Below, in pieces: positions 38,083 through 48,486 of a stretch of DNA of 64,000 nucleotides (positions within the stretch are counted from its first letter, which is position 1; each line of letters begins with the position of its first letter). The position numbers and the translations under genes are program-made. The stretch comes from Powellomyces hirtus (Eukaryota > Chytridiomycota > Chytridiomycetes > Spizellomycetales > Powellomycetaceae), in contig JAHLKG010000001.1 of NCBI GenBank assembly GCA_025526995.1, forward strand, positions 62,001-126,000, given 5' to 3'. Below the pieces are notes generated by a model. It was not told where the DNA came from. It ran no database searches and was given only the letters and a program-made list of their open reading frames with translations.

Positions 38083-39480
38083 TTCCGAGTCCGTGTCCAT
38101 GAATCCACTTGCTACGAAATACTTCCTGATACGATGCCAGATATTAGTTCTCAACTGTCAAGACTGTCCAACATCCGACTTGTAGGCATATGCGAAAAAC
38201 GGAGGATACCTGTCTTTGGGCACACTCCCCCAACTGTTCTTTTTCTTTATTTCTTCTTTCTTCTTATCTCTCTTCTTTTTTGTGTTTGTCAACCCCCTCC
38301 CCCGTCTCTCCGCGTAACTTGCTAGTCGGGAAAGGGTTTTGGAAATTTTTCTTATAGACTTTGTGTTTGCTTTTCTCCCCTCTTGCTTCCCCACGGATGA
38401 TTTCTCTTCTCATGATTCATTCCTCGCATAACATATATACAAAAAAAATGAATGGTTCATATAACCTCTGTGTTGTGCAGTTATTGATGCATTGCAGCCT
38501 CGCAAAGGGAGATGATGATGAAGTTTAGGAATTTCTGATATTCCCCTGAGGATCGCGCGAAGCGGGGGCTCTGGATGGGAAGAGTTCTTTTTACATCGCG
38601 GTCGCGGGGGGACCTTCCAAAGGCAGAGAGGTTCCCCCGTACAGCCGTCTGCCGTAACCGTCGTGATTGCAGTGATATATTAGAAAAGAAACGATCCCTG
38701 TTCTTCTATAACACCGGTACTAGATCATTTTGCTCATTGTCCAATGTAAGCCGTGCAACGGCGACCAGGATATTTTCCTCCTCAGGTTATATTATCATAA
38801 AAGAGCATTTATGCCTTGGCCACGACGGCAGACAGTATAGGACCGTTTTGAACGGACCCTGTGCATGCGGTGGTTCATTGCAGCCGCTCAACATGCCACG
38901 TTTGAGATTCTGTTTCAGATAACAAAGAGGAGATAGCCAAGTGGTCAACTCGCTACATTGCAGACGCTGAGCATGCCACGTTTGAGATTCTGTTCTAGAT
39001 AACAAACGGGAGATGTGCTGCGGGGTTGAATGCACCACACTGACAGCTGAGTGGTGAAATTGCAGGTTTGCCGCGCCAAAGAAACCGCGAGAGGGTTAGG
39101 AAATTAATTGCAGGAGGAACATCATGGGAACGTACGAGTGAAATTCAAAACATGTTTAAATGAATGCGATTACTATCAGATCCACTGCTTTGCCTCTTAC
39201 CCTCCTTTCCCTTTGACTCCAGCGAGCTTGCCATGAGAGTGATGTAGTTGTTGTTGGTTTTCATGGTGAAAAGGTATTTTTTGCGGAATACCTGTGGGGG
39301 GGAGGGGAAAGGAAGAAAAAGGTCCCCGCCGTTCCCAGCAGGGAGCGGGGGCACAGCTGTGGCTTTGCCTTTCATTCCATTCAAATTGGCCACAACCAGC
39401 CAAGCCACAGCAACCAGCGCGTCTCGCACAGACCCCTAGGACCAGCACCCACGGTAAGTGAAAAACGACCAAAAAGCTAG
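38083..39480. other. Intergenic with an 80 bp tandem duplication
   Basis: The LARP1 3' region: T-rich to about 38400, then unclassified. ATGCCACGTTTGAGATTCTG occurs at 38893 and 38973 inside two similar units (38879-38936 and 38959-39016). No gene seen. Confidence 0.55.
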
Positions 39481-39587
39481 TGGGGGGTGTGGGGTTCGAA
39501 CCCACGCCTCTTTCGAGACTACGGCCTAAATGTGGCCCCATAAACGAAGGTCCTATACGGCCGCAGTGACATCTCGGCTAAGGACAC
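39481..39587 (-). pseudogene. tRNA-Leu-like sequence with insertion, probably a tRNA pseudogene
   Basis: The reverse strand has TAGCCGAGATG (leucine-type D arm), a leucine-type long variable arm TCTCGAAAGAG, and a perfect T arm GTGGG-TTCGAAC-CCCAC followed by ACCCCCCA. The anticodon-arm halves CTGCG and CGTAG pair, and TTTAGGC would give anticodon TAG, but about 32 extra bases lie before the loop rather than at the normal 37/38 intron site. The acceptor stem pairs poorly (GTGTCCT against ACCCCCC). I read it as a decayed or rearranged tRNA-Leu. Confidence 0.4.
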
Positions 39588-41238
39588 AATGCTCCCTTAT
39601 GATATTATAACCGGAGGAGGAGAATGGCCTCGTCGCCTCTCTACGGCTTACATGGCAGCTCAGAAAGCCTTCCAGTCATGTATTTCATGAGGGACATACA
39701 GTAGGCCATAGCAAAGAATATGTGCGCAATAGTCCCTCAGACTGTAGGGCTCTCTGTCATAGTCAGACCCTCAATCAACCCATTATCCTACTTGTAATCC
39801 ATTACTAATAACCTGGGGGTACTATGGCGCTAGGGTTAGGCTCTAGTCTCGGAAGATTTTCTTGGAGGATAGTGACTTGATCGAACGTTGGTTCTACAGT
39901 ACTGTATGGCTGAACACAATTGGAATGTTGCAGCTGAACTTTGGAGAAACTCTTGACTTTGGCCTTACTGCAATACTTTATTCAGTGCACCGCTGCGGCC
40001 TCTATCCACTGTATATAGTATGTCAGCCTTCACGCCTTGGTTTTGTTCTTGTCACTTCTGGTATCATTGTACTTTCATAACACTACTCGTGCACCGCTGC
40101 CTATGTGATGCCAAAAACATGAAAGCAATGATGGATATTTCTGTGACTACTGTGAAATGGAATACCTGCAAAACGAATAAATATATTAAAAGAAAAAAAC
40201 ACTCTGTTAGCCCATTATGGGATAGGTCAACAGGCCCATGGTGAAGTGGACTGCCACCTCTGCAGCTGGGTTAAACTCAGCCGCAAGAGTGACCCGCCCT
40301 TTCCACCTCCACCCGGAGCTGGCCAAAATCTGACCAAACAGGTTGGCGAGATCCCGCAAAAGCCCCCAGTGTGAAACAAACAGGCGCCACACTGCCCGAT
40401 CAAGTGTTACATGGCCAGAGCGCATCAAGACTCACTGCGACATGTTACGTTCAACATGCTTCATCAGCAGCACTGAGAAATTGTAGTCTCTCTGCACAAG
40501 ACGACCTTCCACCATCACCAGTGCCATATGGTGGAGAAGGTGGCACATGCTCTGGACGGGCAGGATATCCCTCCAGTCAAGATTTGCCATGATGGCAAAA
40601 ACGAGTTTGAGGAAAGATTAAACAGTTTTGCATTTTTAAATAAAATTTGGTTTCAAATGGAATGGATAGTGTGATCTTTTTCAAAAGACCTGACAGATAA
40701 TTCATTCTTTTGAGAAAAAAGAAAAAAATGTGCTTGTGGCTTGACAATTTACACTTTAATTGCTGCGGATGAAGAAAACGCTAATGTTGCATATTCTCTT
40801 TTTATATTTAACATATACTGCAAATTTTATTATACACAAGACTACTTACACGTTAATTGCTGCAGATGAAGAAAACACTGATGCTGCATTATTTTTTTCT
40901 TTATCTTTGGCATATACTGCACATTTTATTATCGATACAAACATTGACTTTTATTTTTAACTTTACTTGTTAATATAAATCCAATTGCATAGAAAAATTT
41001 TGTCAATTGCTCAATTTATTTCACATTTACAAATACGTTACTTTAATATTTTCACTTTTTTTTCAAAAAAAATTAGTTCTGTTTTTTTTTTGTTTTCAAA
41101 ATATTAAAAAATCTTATAAATATTAATTTCAATAGTTTTATAAATTACTTCTTTTTGAATTTTTTCACTCTCACTTTACCCTATCAAATGCACTTTGTGG
41201 CATAAGTGTGGGTAAAATTTCTTGTAAATTGACAGCAC
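39588..41238. other. AT-rich region with direct repeat; no gene
   Basis: From about 40600 the composition becomes strongly AT-rich, unlike the rest of the window. Two units of about 97 bp (40751 and 40848) repeat TTAATTGCTGCRGATGAAGA and CATATACTGCAMATTTTATT. Open frames are short. Likely old, mutated transposon or heterochromatic DNA. Confidence 0.5.
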
Positions 41239-41656
41239 TTACAAAAAATGATTCTGTTTGTTACAAGTCACGTGAAAAAATATATACTCAGATTTTGATG
41301 CGTCCAACCCAAAAGTATAATGTACAAGGGCATACATCTGTAGAAGATTGAACATATTGTCTTTCAGAATAACAAAGGCTGCATCAAAAGAATTGTAAAA
41401 CTTGTTACTATAGACTTTCCGCAAATCCTTCTTGTTGACATAAATCTTGGTTTTGAACATCCATAGCCGACGCTTCTGAGCCTTGTCCATCAAGACTGGA
41501 CCAGCCTTGCACAACTTCATGAGGAACCCTGGCGCCATCATGTCTGCCACCATCTTCTGTCTGTCCCAAAAATCCTTCTCTGCCAAAGTCTGAAGTGACT
41601 TGATTATTGCTGCCACGTGCTCCTCATTCTTGGAACAATCGTAGCACCACTCCTCT
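41239..41656 (-). pseudogene. ORF fragment cut by LTR B sequence, unknown family
   Basis: A minus-strand open frame runs from the edge of the copia-tail/LTR B segment down to a stop at 41239. Without an obvious start it reads LEEWCYDCSKNEEHVAAIIK, then FWDRQKMVADMMAPGFLMKL and YNSFDAAFVILKDNMFNLLQ. About 138 codons remain open in an AT-rich setting, which suggests a real but truncated gene, perhaps of another mobile element. I do not recognise it. Confidence 0.35.
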
Positions 41657-41688
41657 AGTGTGAGGTGCCTGTATTTCGAGGCGGGAGA

Positions 41689-42078
41689 TGTAGAATTTGA
41701 GCGTTGGGGCTATGGGTAAAGAGTTGAAGAGTTAAAGAAGTAAGGAGAAGATATTTTGGATGTGGAAGATGGATGTATTGATGAATGATGATGTCTCTAA
41801 CCGGGAGGTACTTTCCTTCCCTTTTTATATAAGGTTCTCTGACCTAATGGCTCTAGCTAACTTGTGGAAAACGGGGAGATGATCTAAGGATTCTATGGTA
41901 GTGTAGCGAGGGCAGTGCAGCTGCACAGTACTGAGACCGCGGAGTAAAACTTGTGGGGAGTTCTGCTTATGAGGGATTTGATAATCGCTTATGAGGCTCG
42001 TCTGCCTTAACTTGGGGTACAGCTTGTTACTAGCCAAAATATATGTAAGTATAAATATGCCATGATGGCCATCTCACA
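41689..42078 (+). repeat. Copia-type LTR, family B copy 1
   Basis: Begins TGTAGAATTTGAGCG directly after a purine tract GGCGGGAGA and ends ..GATGGCCATCTCACA. It is preceded by about 30 bases alike to the end of the copia pol gene (GTGAGGTGCCTG). A TATA-like TTTTATATAAGG lies inside. Related to 53024-53375 (opposite strand) and 45519-45744 (truncated). Confidence 0.65.
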
Positions 42079-42141
42079 CCCCCCTTTGCCTCTTGGGCTT
42101 TAGTGCAGAAGGCATGAGGTTGCTGAGCTGCAGGTTGAGCT

Positions 42142-42506
42142 TATTGGAATGTTGAGACTTGCGTACTCAATGTTTGGTCCTTACATTAGATCCTTACTTG
42201 GATTCTCCGACTAGAACACGTGACCACCATACCGGTAACGCTAAGAGTTGAATTGGATCACGTGTGATCATGTGATTGGAGAAAAAGTAGATTAAAACGC
42301 CCGAAGCGAGACATTACCGATAAGACTTTAAGAAAAAAATACATTCACATATATTACATCTCCGTGCATCTGACAACGCTACATCGTCAACTGCATCACA
42401 GAAGAGCTCTGTAACCCCTTCTTACAAAGTAAACTGGAGGCCACATCAAATTCGGCCAATCCTCTGCAATTCCGATAAAGTACTGGAAGTGCTGATATCT
42501 CCAATA
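42142..42506 (+). repeat. Solo LTR, family A copy 1, with target duplication
   Basis: 365 bp with terminal inverted TATTGGA..TCCAATA. The 5 bp GAGCT is present on both sides (42137-42141 and 42507-42511). The flanking DNA continues without loss when compared with 52807-53023, so this is a clean insertion reduced to a single LTR. Confidence 0.85.
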
Positions 42507-43009
42507 GAGCTCCTATGCGATCGTCAGCTGCTGGCTTGCCATAGGATAAGCTCCCATATGGTGTCAGCTCCTGGTACAGCGCTTAGGCTTACACTGGCTT
42601 CATTCTCTCCGTCAAGTAGATTGGTACTTTGAAACCCTGTCGGGCTCGGTATAAATTCGGCTTATAGCCTGGACAGGGAGCGGCTCCTGAGCGACTCTAC
42701 CCATGTGAACAGGTGTAATACAAATAGTTTTTGAGTGTCTTTTTATCAATAGAACAAGGAATAGAAGCCAAGTGTGGGTTCAAAAGTCCATATGTTTTTT
42801 TAAACGGGAGCGGGAAGTACTCTATTATTTATACTTCACGCCCATTTCTGCTTATCACAATGACTATTAAGCTGCTTTTCTTATCACGGATACAGCGGTG
42901 AGTTCACTGGATACAAAACATGTCTTATCCTTGTTTTAGGATGCATGTGATAATGAGATAGCATTAGGCTTATTTCAGCCATTCCTTAGCTAACTTCGAT
43001 CCGCGTCCT
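42507..43009. other. Repeat block Z (part) and unclassified DNA
   Basis: 42079-42141 plus 42512-42660 match the reverse complement of 52807-53023 (for example GCTTGCCATAGGA and CTCCCATATGGTGTCAGCTC). The remainder to 43009 has no supported gene. Confidence 0.55.
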
Positions 43010-45150
43010 TTAGAGATCGAACCAGTGGCTTGGGAGATAGTATTTTGGATGCGGGGCGTATAACAACAGAAAGCTAATGCTTTGTTTGCTATCTAAGTGG
43101 AAGAGGGGGATTGTTGACTCTTCATATCTTGAATGCTTTGGTGTCTTTGAGGTTGACTTCTGGTTGCCAGGAAGGTTTGGGCCAGCCGATGTATTTGGTA
43201 AGGAACATTCGGCGGCGGGTACGGTCTTGCCCAGTGACCATTTCATCAAGGATTGTTTCAACTGGGTATTCGAGTTCCCCTTCAATGAAGACGTGCTCTG
43301 GCGGTGGTGGGGTCTGATCATGTAGGGGGTGTGTGGTTGGTATATGTTTTCGCAAGATGTTAACATGGAAATATGGTCAGATCGCTTTGAGGACTGTCTG
43401 TGAGAGGTCTAGGCAATATGTTTCTCAATGAGGTCCTTTGGCTGAAATAGTGAATGGTCCAATCCACTTGGGCGTGAGATTGGCCGGTTTAACTTGGTCG
43501 AAGTTGATTGCCAGCTGCTCGCAATTGAGGTCAAAGAGATTGCCTACTTCGAATGCAATGGAGGTGCGTTCTTGGTCGAAGTATTGCTCATAGCAGTCTT
43601 GCTCATCACGAAGAGCTTGTTGGACTGTGAGGTTGATTTCTGCAGTGCGTTCCTGGTATAAACGAACAAGAGCTCGGTTTGGCGGTGTCATCTGAGTGAG
43701 TTGTTCGGGGTCGATGTTCCAGTCCGGAGGATGTGGCATTCAGTTTGGTTCAATTTCAAATGGGGTAAGACCATTAAGGTGGCGTCGAGGCACTGAATTG
43801 AGGCAGAATTCAACCAATGGTAAGAATTCATGCCAGTTGGATCCGCTGTAGTCAAGGTATTTGCGGGTGACGAATTTGGCAACTTGGATCATTCTTTCTA
43901 CTTGGCCGTCAGTTTGTTGATGTCGTGCCATATCGAACTCGTGTCTGATGCTGGTTAACTTGGCAAAGGTGAAGAAGAGGTCTGCCAATAACCTGGGTTC
44001 TCGGTCCGATATTATGAGGAGAGGTATGCCAATATGTTTCCAAACTTGGCTTAAGATGAGAGTCATTAACTCGTTTGTGGAGAGTGTGCTTTCTGCAGGG
44101 ACAAGGTGTGTTCGGCTGGATAAATAGTCGATGATGCAGATGATGAATGGGTGGTCGGAACTTCCTCAAGGCTGTGGTAGTTCAAAGAGATCAAATCCAT
44201 AGGTATGATTGACTGTAGGAGATATTGGGAGTGGTCTCAGGAGGCCATTACGCGGTGGACGGAAAAACAAGCGGCATTTGGCACAGGTCCATATGAAAGA
44301 GCAGATTTCCTGCTGCATCTTGGGCCAGAAGTATCGACGTAGCATCTTGGCATAAGTGACTAAGGGCCCTTGATGTCCGCCGTTAGGAAGTTCGTTGTGG
44401 AATTCTTGAAGGACGTGTGGCCTGATACTATATGGGACGTAAAGTTGTTTGCCTTTGTAGGTAATGATTTTATCGGGTTGTATGGCAAATCTGTGATAAC
44501 AACCCGGGCACTCATGTTCTGGTTTTCCGAGTATCTCAGTAATATGGAGCGCGTATTCATCTTGGAGCAATTCATGTTTCCATTCTTCAAATCCAAATGT
44601 AGTCGGGAATGGGTGCTCATTGGTATTTATGTACCCTGTAATCATCAATCGCTTCTGGCACTCGATGCAGCGTGGTGCATATGTAGGGTTTTGCGAAAGC
44701 AGATCGGCAATGGTGTTGAATCGGCCAGGAAGATATTGAATGGAGAAGTCGAATTCTTGTAATGTTTCAACCCATCCTGCTTGTCAGTTACTCAAATGCG
44801 GTTGCGTTTGTAAGTGTACAAGCAATCGATGATTGACAAGAGCAATGAAGGGCCGATTGATAAGGTAAAACCGGATTGTTTCAAGAAATTTCTCGAGGGC
44901 TAATAACTCTTGCTCGTGTACCGGGTATTGGGTCTTGGCTCCATTCATCTTACGCGAAAAGAAGAGTACCAGACGAAGCTTGGGTAGTTGCTCCATAGCT
45001 TGTACTCAGTGAATTGGCAACGGCATGGGGAGAGGTTCTGCATTGGGAGTTTGTCCTAGCCATCCTGAGATGGCATAACCGGATGAATCGGTATGGTTGT
45101 AGATTGGCTGATCGGGGTTGAATGTCGCTAGGACTGGAGCACTTGTGATA
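43010..45150 (-). pseudogene. Degenerate Ty3/gypsy pol fragment (RNase H, integrase, chromodomain)
   Basis: Broken reading frames in the order of a gypsy pol. RNase H remains near 44996-44784 (SRKMNGAKTQYPVHEQELLA). The integrase zinc region near 44460-44260 has a HH-type NELPNGGHQGPLVTYAKMLR then a C-x2-C (TCAKC). The catalytic core lies near 44066-43740 (SDREPRLL, RHQQTDGQVERM). A chromodomain lies near 43340-43125 (YPVETILDEM, FLTKYIGWPKPSWQPEVNL). Stops and frameshifts separate the pieces. Gag, protease and most of the RT are missing; the fragment breaks off where LTR A copy 2 begins. It is a different family from the two gypsy copies further right. Confidence 0.8.
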
Positions 45151-45152
45151 GC

Positions 45153-45518
45153 TATTGGAATGTTGAGACTTGCGTGCTCAACGTTTGGTCCTTACATTAG
45201 ATCCTTACTTGGATTCTCCGACTAGAACGCGTGACCACCATACCAGTAACGCTAAGAGCTGAATTGGATCACGTGTGATCACGTGATTGGAGAAAAAGGT
45301 AGATTAGAACGCTTGAAGCGAGACATTACCGACAAGACTTTGAGACAAAAATACATTCACATACATTACATCTCCGTGCATCTGACAATGCTACATTGTC
45401 AACTGCATCACAGAAGAGCTCTGCAACCCCCTCTTACAAAGTATACTGGAGGCTGCATTAAATTTGGCCAATCCTCTGCATTTCCGATAAAGTACCGGAA
45501 ACGTCGATATCTCCAATA
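45153..45518 (+). repeat. Solo LTR, family A copy 2
   Basis: 366 bp, TATTGGA..TCCAATA, highly similar to 42142-42506. Flanking 5-mers are ATAGC and CTAGC (four of five equal), a possible decayed target duplication. The orientation is opposite to the pol fragment on its left, so it is not that element's LTR. Confidence 0.8.
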
Positions 45519-45744
45519 CTAGCTAACTTGTGGAGAACGGGGAGATGATCTAAGGATTCTATGGTACTGTAGCAAGGGCAGTGCAGCTGGGCAGTACTGA
45601 GACCGCGGGGTAAAACTTGTGGGGAGTTCTGCTTATGGGGGGTTTGATAATCACTTATGAGGCACGTCTGCCTTAATTTGGGATACGGCTTTTTACTAGC
45701 CAAAAAATAAGTAAGTATAAATATGCAATGATGGCCATCTCACA
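45519..45744 (+). repeat. Copia-type LTR, family B copy 3, 5' truncated
   Basis: Matches the right part of 41689-42078 (CTAGCTAACTTGTGG to GATGGCCATCTCACA). The left part is missing where LTR A copy 2 abuts. Downstream flank differs from copies 1 and 2. Confidence 0.65.
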
Positions 45745-46007
45745 TCCAGCTTGAAGAGGCTGAGATCATTAAAAGTCCACTGAGCCTGGATTGTCACAAC
45801 GCCCTCTTTCCCACCCTGCTACCACTTATTCTCGGAATCTGCATAGGATAGTCTTGGCAGAGAATCATTCAGCCCAACATATTTCCTTTGACTGTAGTCT
45901 GCAAAATCAGCGTTCCTCATGCAAGATTTCAGCATATTCTGCTTGTAATGGTACCCCAGTGCAATGCACATGGCCTCCAGCAATAGCATTGCCACTTGTC
46001 CCTCAGT
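45745..46007. other. Unclassified flank between LTR B copy 3 and gypsy copy 1
   Basis: 263 bp with no gene I can support. A minus frame has some codon-like sense but ends at stops. Confidence 0.4.
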
Positions 46008-46272
46008 TGTAATAATACTAGGTCCGTTGCCAGAGTCTAGTCTTCTATTCGGGAATTCCCTATGTCTAATTCTACTGTAAGATCTCTAAGTCTTGAATAC
46101 GCCCTCGTCGGAGTATTCCTACTTTTCTTCTGCAGTCCTGGTCACGTGATGACCATCCGTGACCACCCCTGAGGTCTAGTACCCTTCGGGATGCTGACGC
46201 TAGCATCCATCTCGCGCGGGGCCCTTCCCGACACGTGTCGAGGCTTAGGCTGGCGAGCCACGCCTCATTACA
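46008..46272 (-). repeat. 3' LTR of gypsy copy 1
   Basis: Reads TGTAATGAGGCGTGGCTCGC to ..TATTATTACA on the minus strand, 265 bp. Preceded on that strand by the polypurine tract at 46273-46281. Confidence 0.85.
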
Positions 46273-46281
46273 CCCCCCTTA
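46273..46281 (-). promoter_or_regulatory. Polypurine tract of gypsy copy 1
   Basis: On the minus strand TAAGGGGGG lies directly before the TGTAATG of the 3' LTR, the standard plus-strand priming site. It shows that everything between pol and this point is inside the element. Confidence 0.75.
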
Positions 46282-46731
46282 GATTCGCAACTATCTCTTA
46301 GGCTCGAATCTCTTCAGCGAGGCGAAGCTTGCCTAAGCTGGGCGGCGGCGGGTTAACAAATGCTGACGTGGTTGTGGGAAGATGAGGCTGGGGAGGCGGC
46401 CCTGGTGCAGGTCGCGTCGTGGTAGTCTCCGGCGGGTAGTCTCCGCCCTTCGTGGTGCGCGAAGTTGTCGGAAAGTCTATTTCTCTCTTCGCAGGGGCCC
46501 TAGATGAATCACAAGTAGCTTCCTCCATGCGGATTTCGATAAGTAACATCTGCTGCGCTCCGTAGGGGATGAAACACTAACACCTGAATTTCCGAGCGTT
46601 CCCAGGCAGGTCAAGCCTTTAAAAGGTAATGCCCGTTGAATCTCCCCCCCTCTCGCTCTTCTTTCCTTTGTAGCTCGACAGACACACATCACACACACAC
46701 ACGCACATACATACATACATACACAAACAAC

Positions 46732-47552
46732 ATGGCCGACGTCGCCAACAACTCTCCTCTCCCCTCCGACACCACCACCGCGGGCAAGCGCCGGCCCACC
46801 CAACAACTCGCAAAAGGCGCAACCAAGCGGGCCCAGCCCACCCGGGTAAGTAGGGGTCGGTGCTCGTCCTCGGTTGTGGCAACTCGTCTCATGTTCCCCG
46901 TCTTCCCTTGTTATCTACAGGACCCCTCGGTCCATGAAAAGTCCACCCCCGAGAGGTCGGCCGACTTGCCCTCTTGCTGGAAGTGCAACCAATTCCGCAA
47001 GAGCAAGATGTTCACATCGGAATGCCACCATTTGGTGTGCCGGCCCTGCATCGTGGCGGCGGCCGATGATACGGTATGTTCCCCCTTCGCTGAGAGGCGG
47101 CCTGATGTCTTCCTAACGGTGTGGTTCCTTTGTTCCTTTGCTTTCCAGAACAACAGCCCTCAGTGCCAGTTGACGTGCGGCGCCCCCCACTGCGGCCGGG
47201 TTCTCTTCTTTGCGGCCATCCCCGCCGGGTGCCAGTTCGCTGGCTGCAACCATGTCGGGGCGAACCTCCGCATGTTCCCATGCAACCATCTCCACTGCAT
47301 GGGCCACGTCCGTGTGTAAGTAGTACTCTTTGGCCTGCTGCTGTCTTACCTGACTAACTCAGCTCTCTTCGCAGCGAAATGAACGTGGCAAATTACACCC
47401 CCCTCCGGTGCGGGTTGGGTGACCGGTGCCACGGCAATCGGTGCCAATTCTCCTTCACCAAGATTGGTTCATTAGTTCTTTCTCCCCCCCCCCCCCCCCC
47501 CTCCTTCTTGTACATACTTTCGATTGTTGTCTGTTGCTCCATTGGGGCCTAG
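46732..47552 (+). CDS. RING-like Cys/His-rich protein, spliced, antisense inside gypsy copy 1
   Basis: Four exons: 46732-46845, 46921-47073, 47149-47315 and 47375-47552, together 612 nt (203 residues), all with GT..AG ends and frame kept. Intron 3 has a CTGACTAAC branch site. The start lies after a CA/CATA-rich leader; a TTTAAAAGG box is about 110 bases upstream. The basic head (GKRRPTQQLAKGATKRAQ) precedes a Cys pattern: CWKC, then SECHHLVCRPC, QCQLTCG, PHCG, CQFAGCNH, FPCNHLHCMGH, RCGLGDRCHGNRC. The first part resembles a C3HC4 RING; the rest may bind further zinc ions. The C terminus depends on an 18-C run at 47484-47501, so its length may vary. Function is unknown; a ubiquitin-ligase or nucleic-acid role is possible. 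Confidence 0.65.
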
Positions 47553-48486
47553 CCTCCGGGCCGTAATCAAATTCAGTACCAAAATCTCATCGCTGTACTT
47601 GCCTTCTCATCGCTGTGCTCCCTTGAGCCTTGTAGCATTTCGTATGCGTCCGCTGTGTCCAATGTCAGTTGGCTTCCTCCCGGCTATGGTGCTCATGGTA
47701 CATGCCCTGCATCACACTTCCCCGTTGGGAAGACCGCCCAGCGGTTCCCGGCCATCGTCCAACAATGCCGGTATCTCACCTAGTAAGGTCTACTGCCTCG
47801 CAGTCTTCGGCTCATCGCTCAACGATCCCGGCATCTCGCCCAGCGAGATATGCTGCCCAGCAGCCTTCGGCCATCGTCCAACGATGCCGGCATCTCACCT
47901 CGTGAGGTCTACTGCCTCCCAGTCTTCGGCTCATCGCCCAGCGATCCCGGCATCTCGCCCAGCGAGGTATGTCGCCCAGCGACCTTCGGCCCATCGTCAA
48001 ACGATGCTGGTATCTTGGCCGAAGCCCTTCTCTTCCCCTTCGCGTGGGTATGTACTGCGGCCATGGTCCCCGCGGGTCTTGAGGTACGCTGCCATGCAAA
48101 TCTGGTGCCGGTCACCTTGCATCGGCAAGCCGGTCGATGCCCAGCATCACCCTTCTCACCCAGTGAGGTACGCCGCCCAGCGGCCTTCGGCCCATTGTCA
48201 AACAATGCCGGTATCCTGGCCGAAGCCCTTCTCTTCCCCTTCGTGTAGGTATGTACCACGGCCATGGTCCCCGCGGGTCTCGAGGTACGCTGCCATGCAA
48301 ATCTGGTGCCGGTCACCTTGCATCGGCAAGCCGTTGGCTCATCGTCCAGCGATCCTGGCATCTCACCCAGTGAGGTATGCTGCCCAGCAGCCTTCGGCCA
48401 TCGTCCAACAATGCCGGGGTCTCGCACTATAATGTCCTCTACCTCACGTAGCATATCTCTTGTTAATTTATGGTACAGCTCGCTAT
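47553..48486. repeat. Complex tandem-repeat block in gypsy copy 1
   Basis: From about 47740 to 48430, short units (CATCGTCCAACRATGCC, CTCRCCYAGYRAGGT, CAGYCTTCGG) repeat many times inside longer units. A segment of about 115 bp (GAAGCCCTTCTCTTCCCCTT to GCATCGGCAAGCCG) occurs at about 48018 and 48218, a 200 bp period. Open frames on both strands here are repeat artefacts. Confidence 0.75.

Noticed and set aside
43010..45518. A complete element with 42142-42506 and 45153-45518 as its LTR pair
   Set aside because: Both LTRs are on the plus strand while the pol fragment is on the minus strand; the left LTR has its own target duplication and no polypurine tract.
47740..48430. CRISPR-like array
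   Set aside because: Units are directly adjacent and variable, without equal repeats and unique spacers, and the genome is eukaryotic.
47524..48454. Long open frames of about 300 and 180 codons on opposite strands
   Set aside because: They follow the tandem-repeat block, whose unit length keeps several frames open; no start context, intron or domain.
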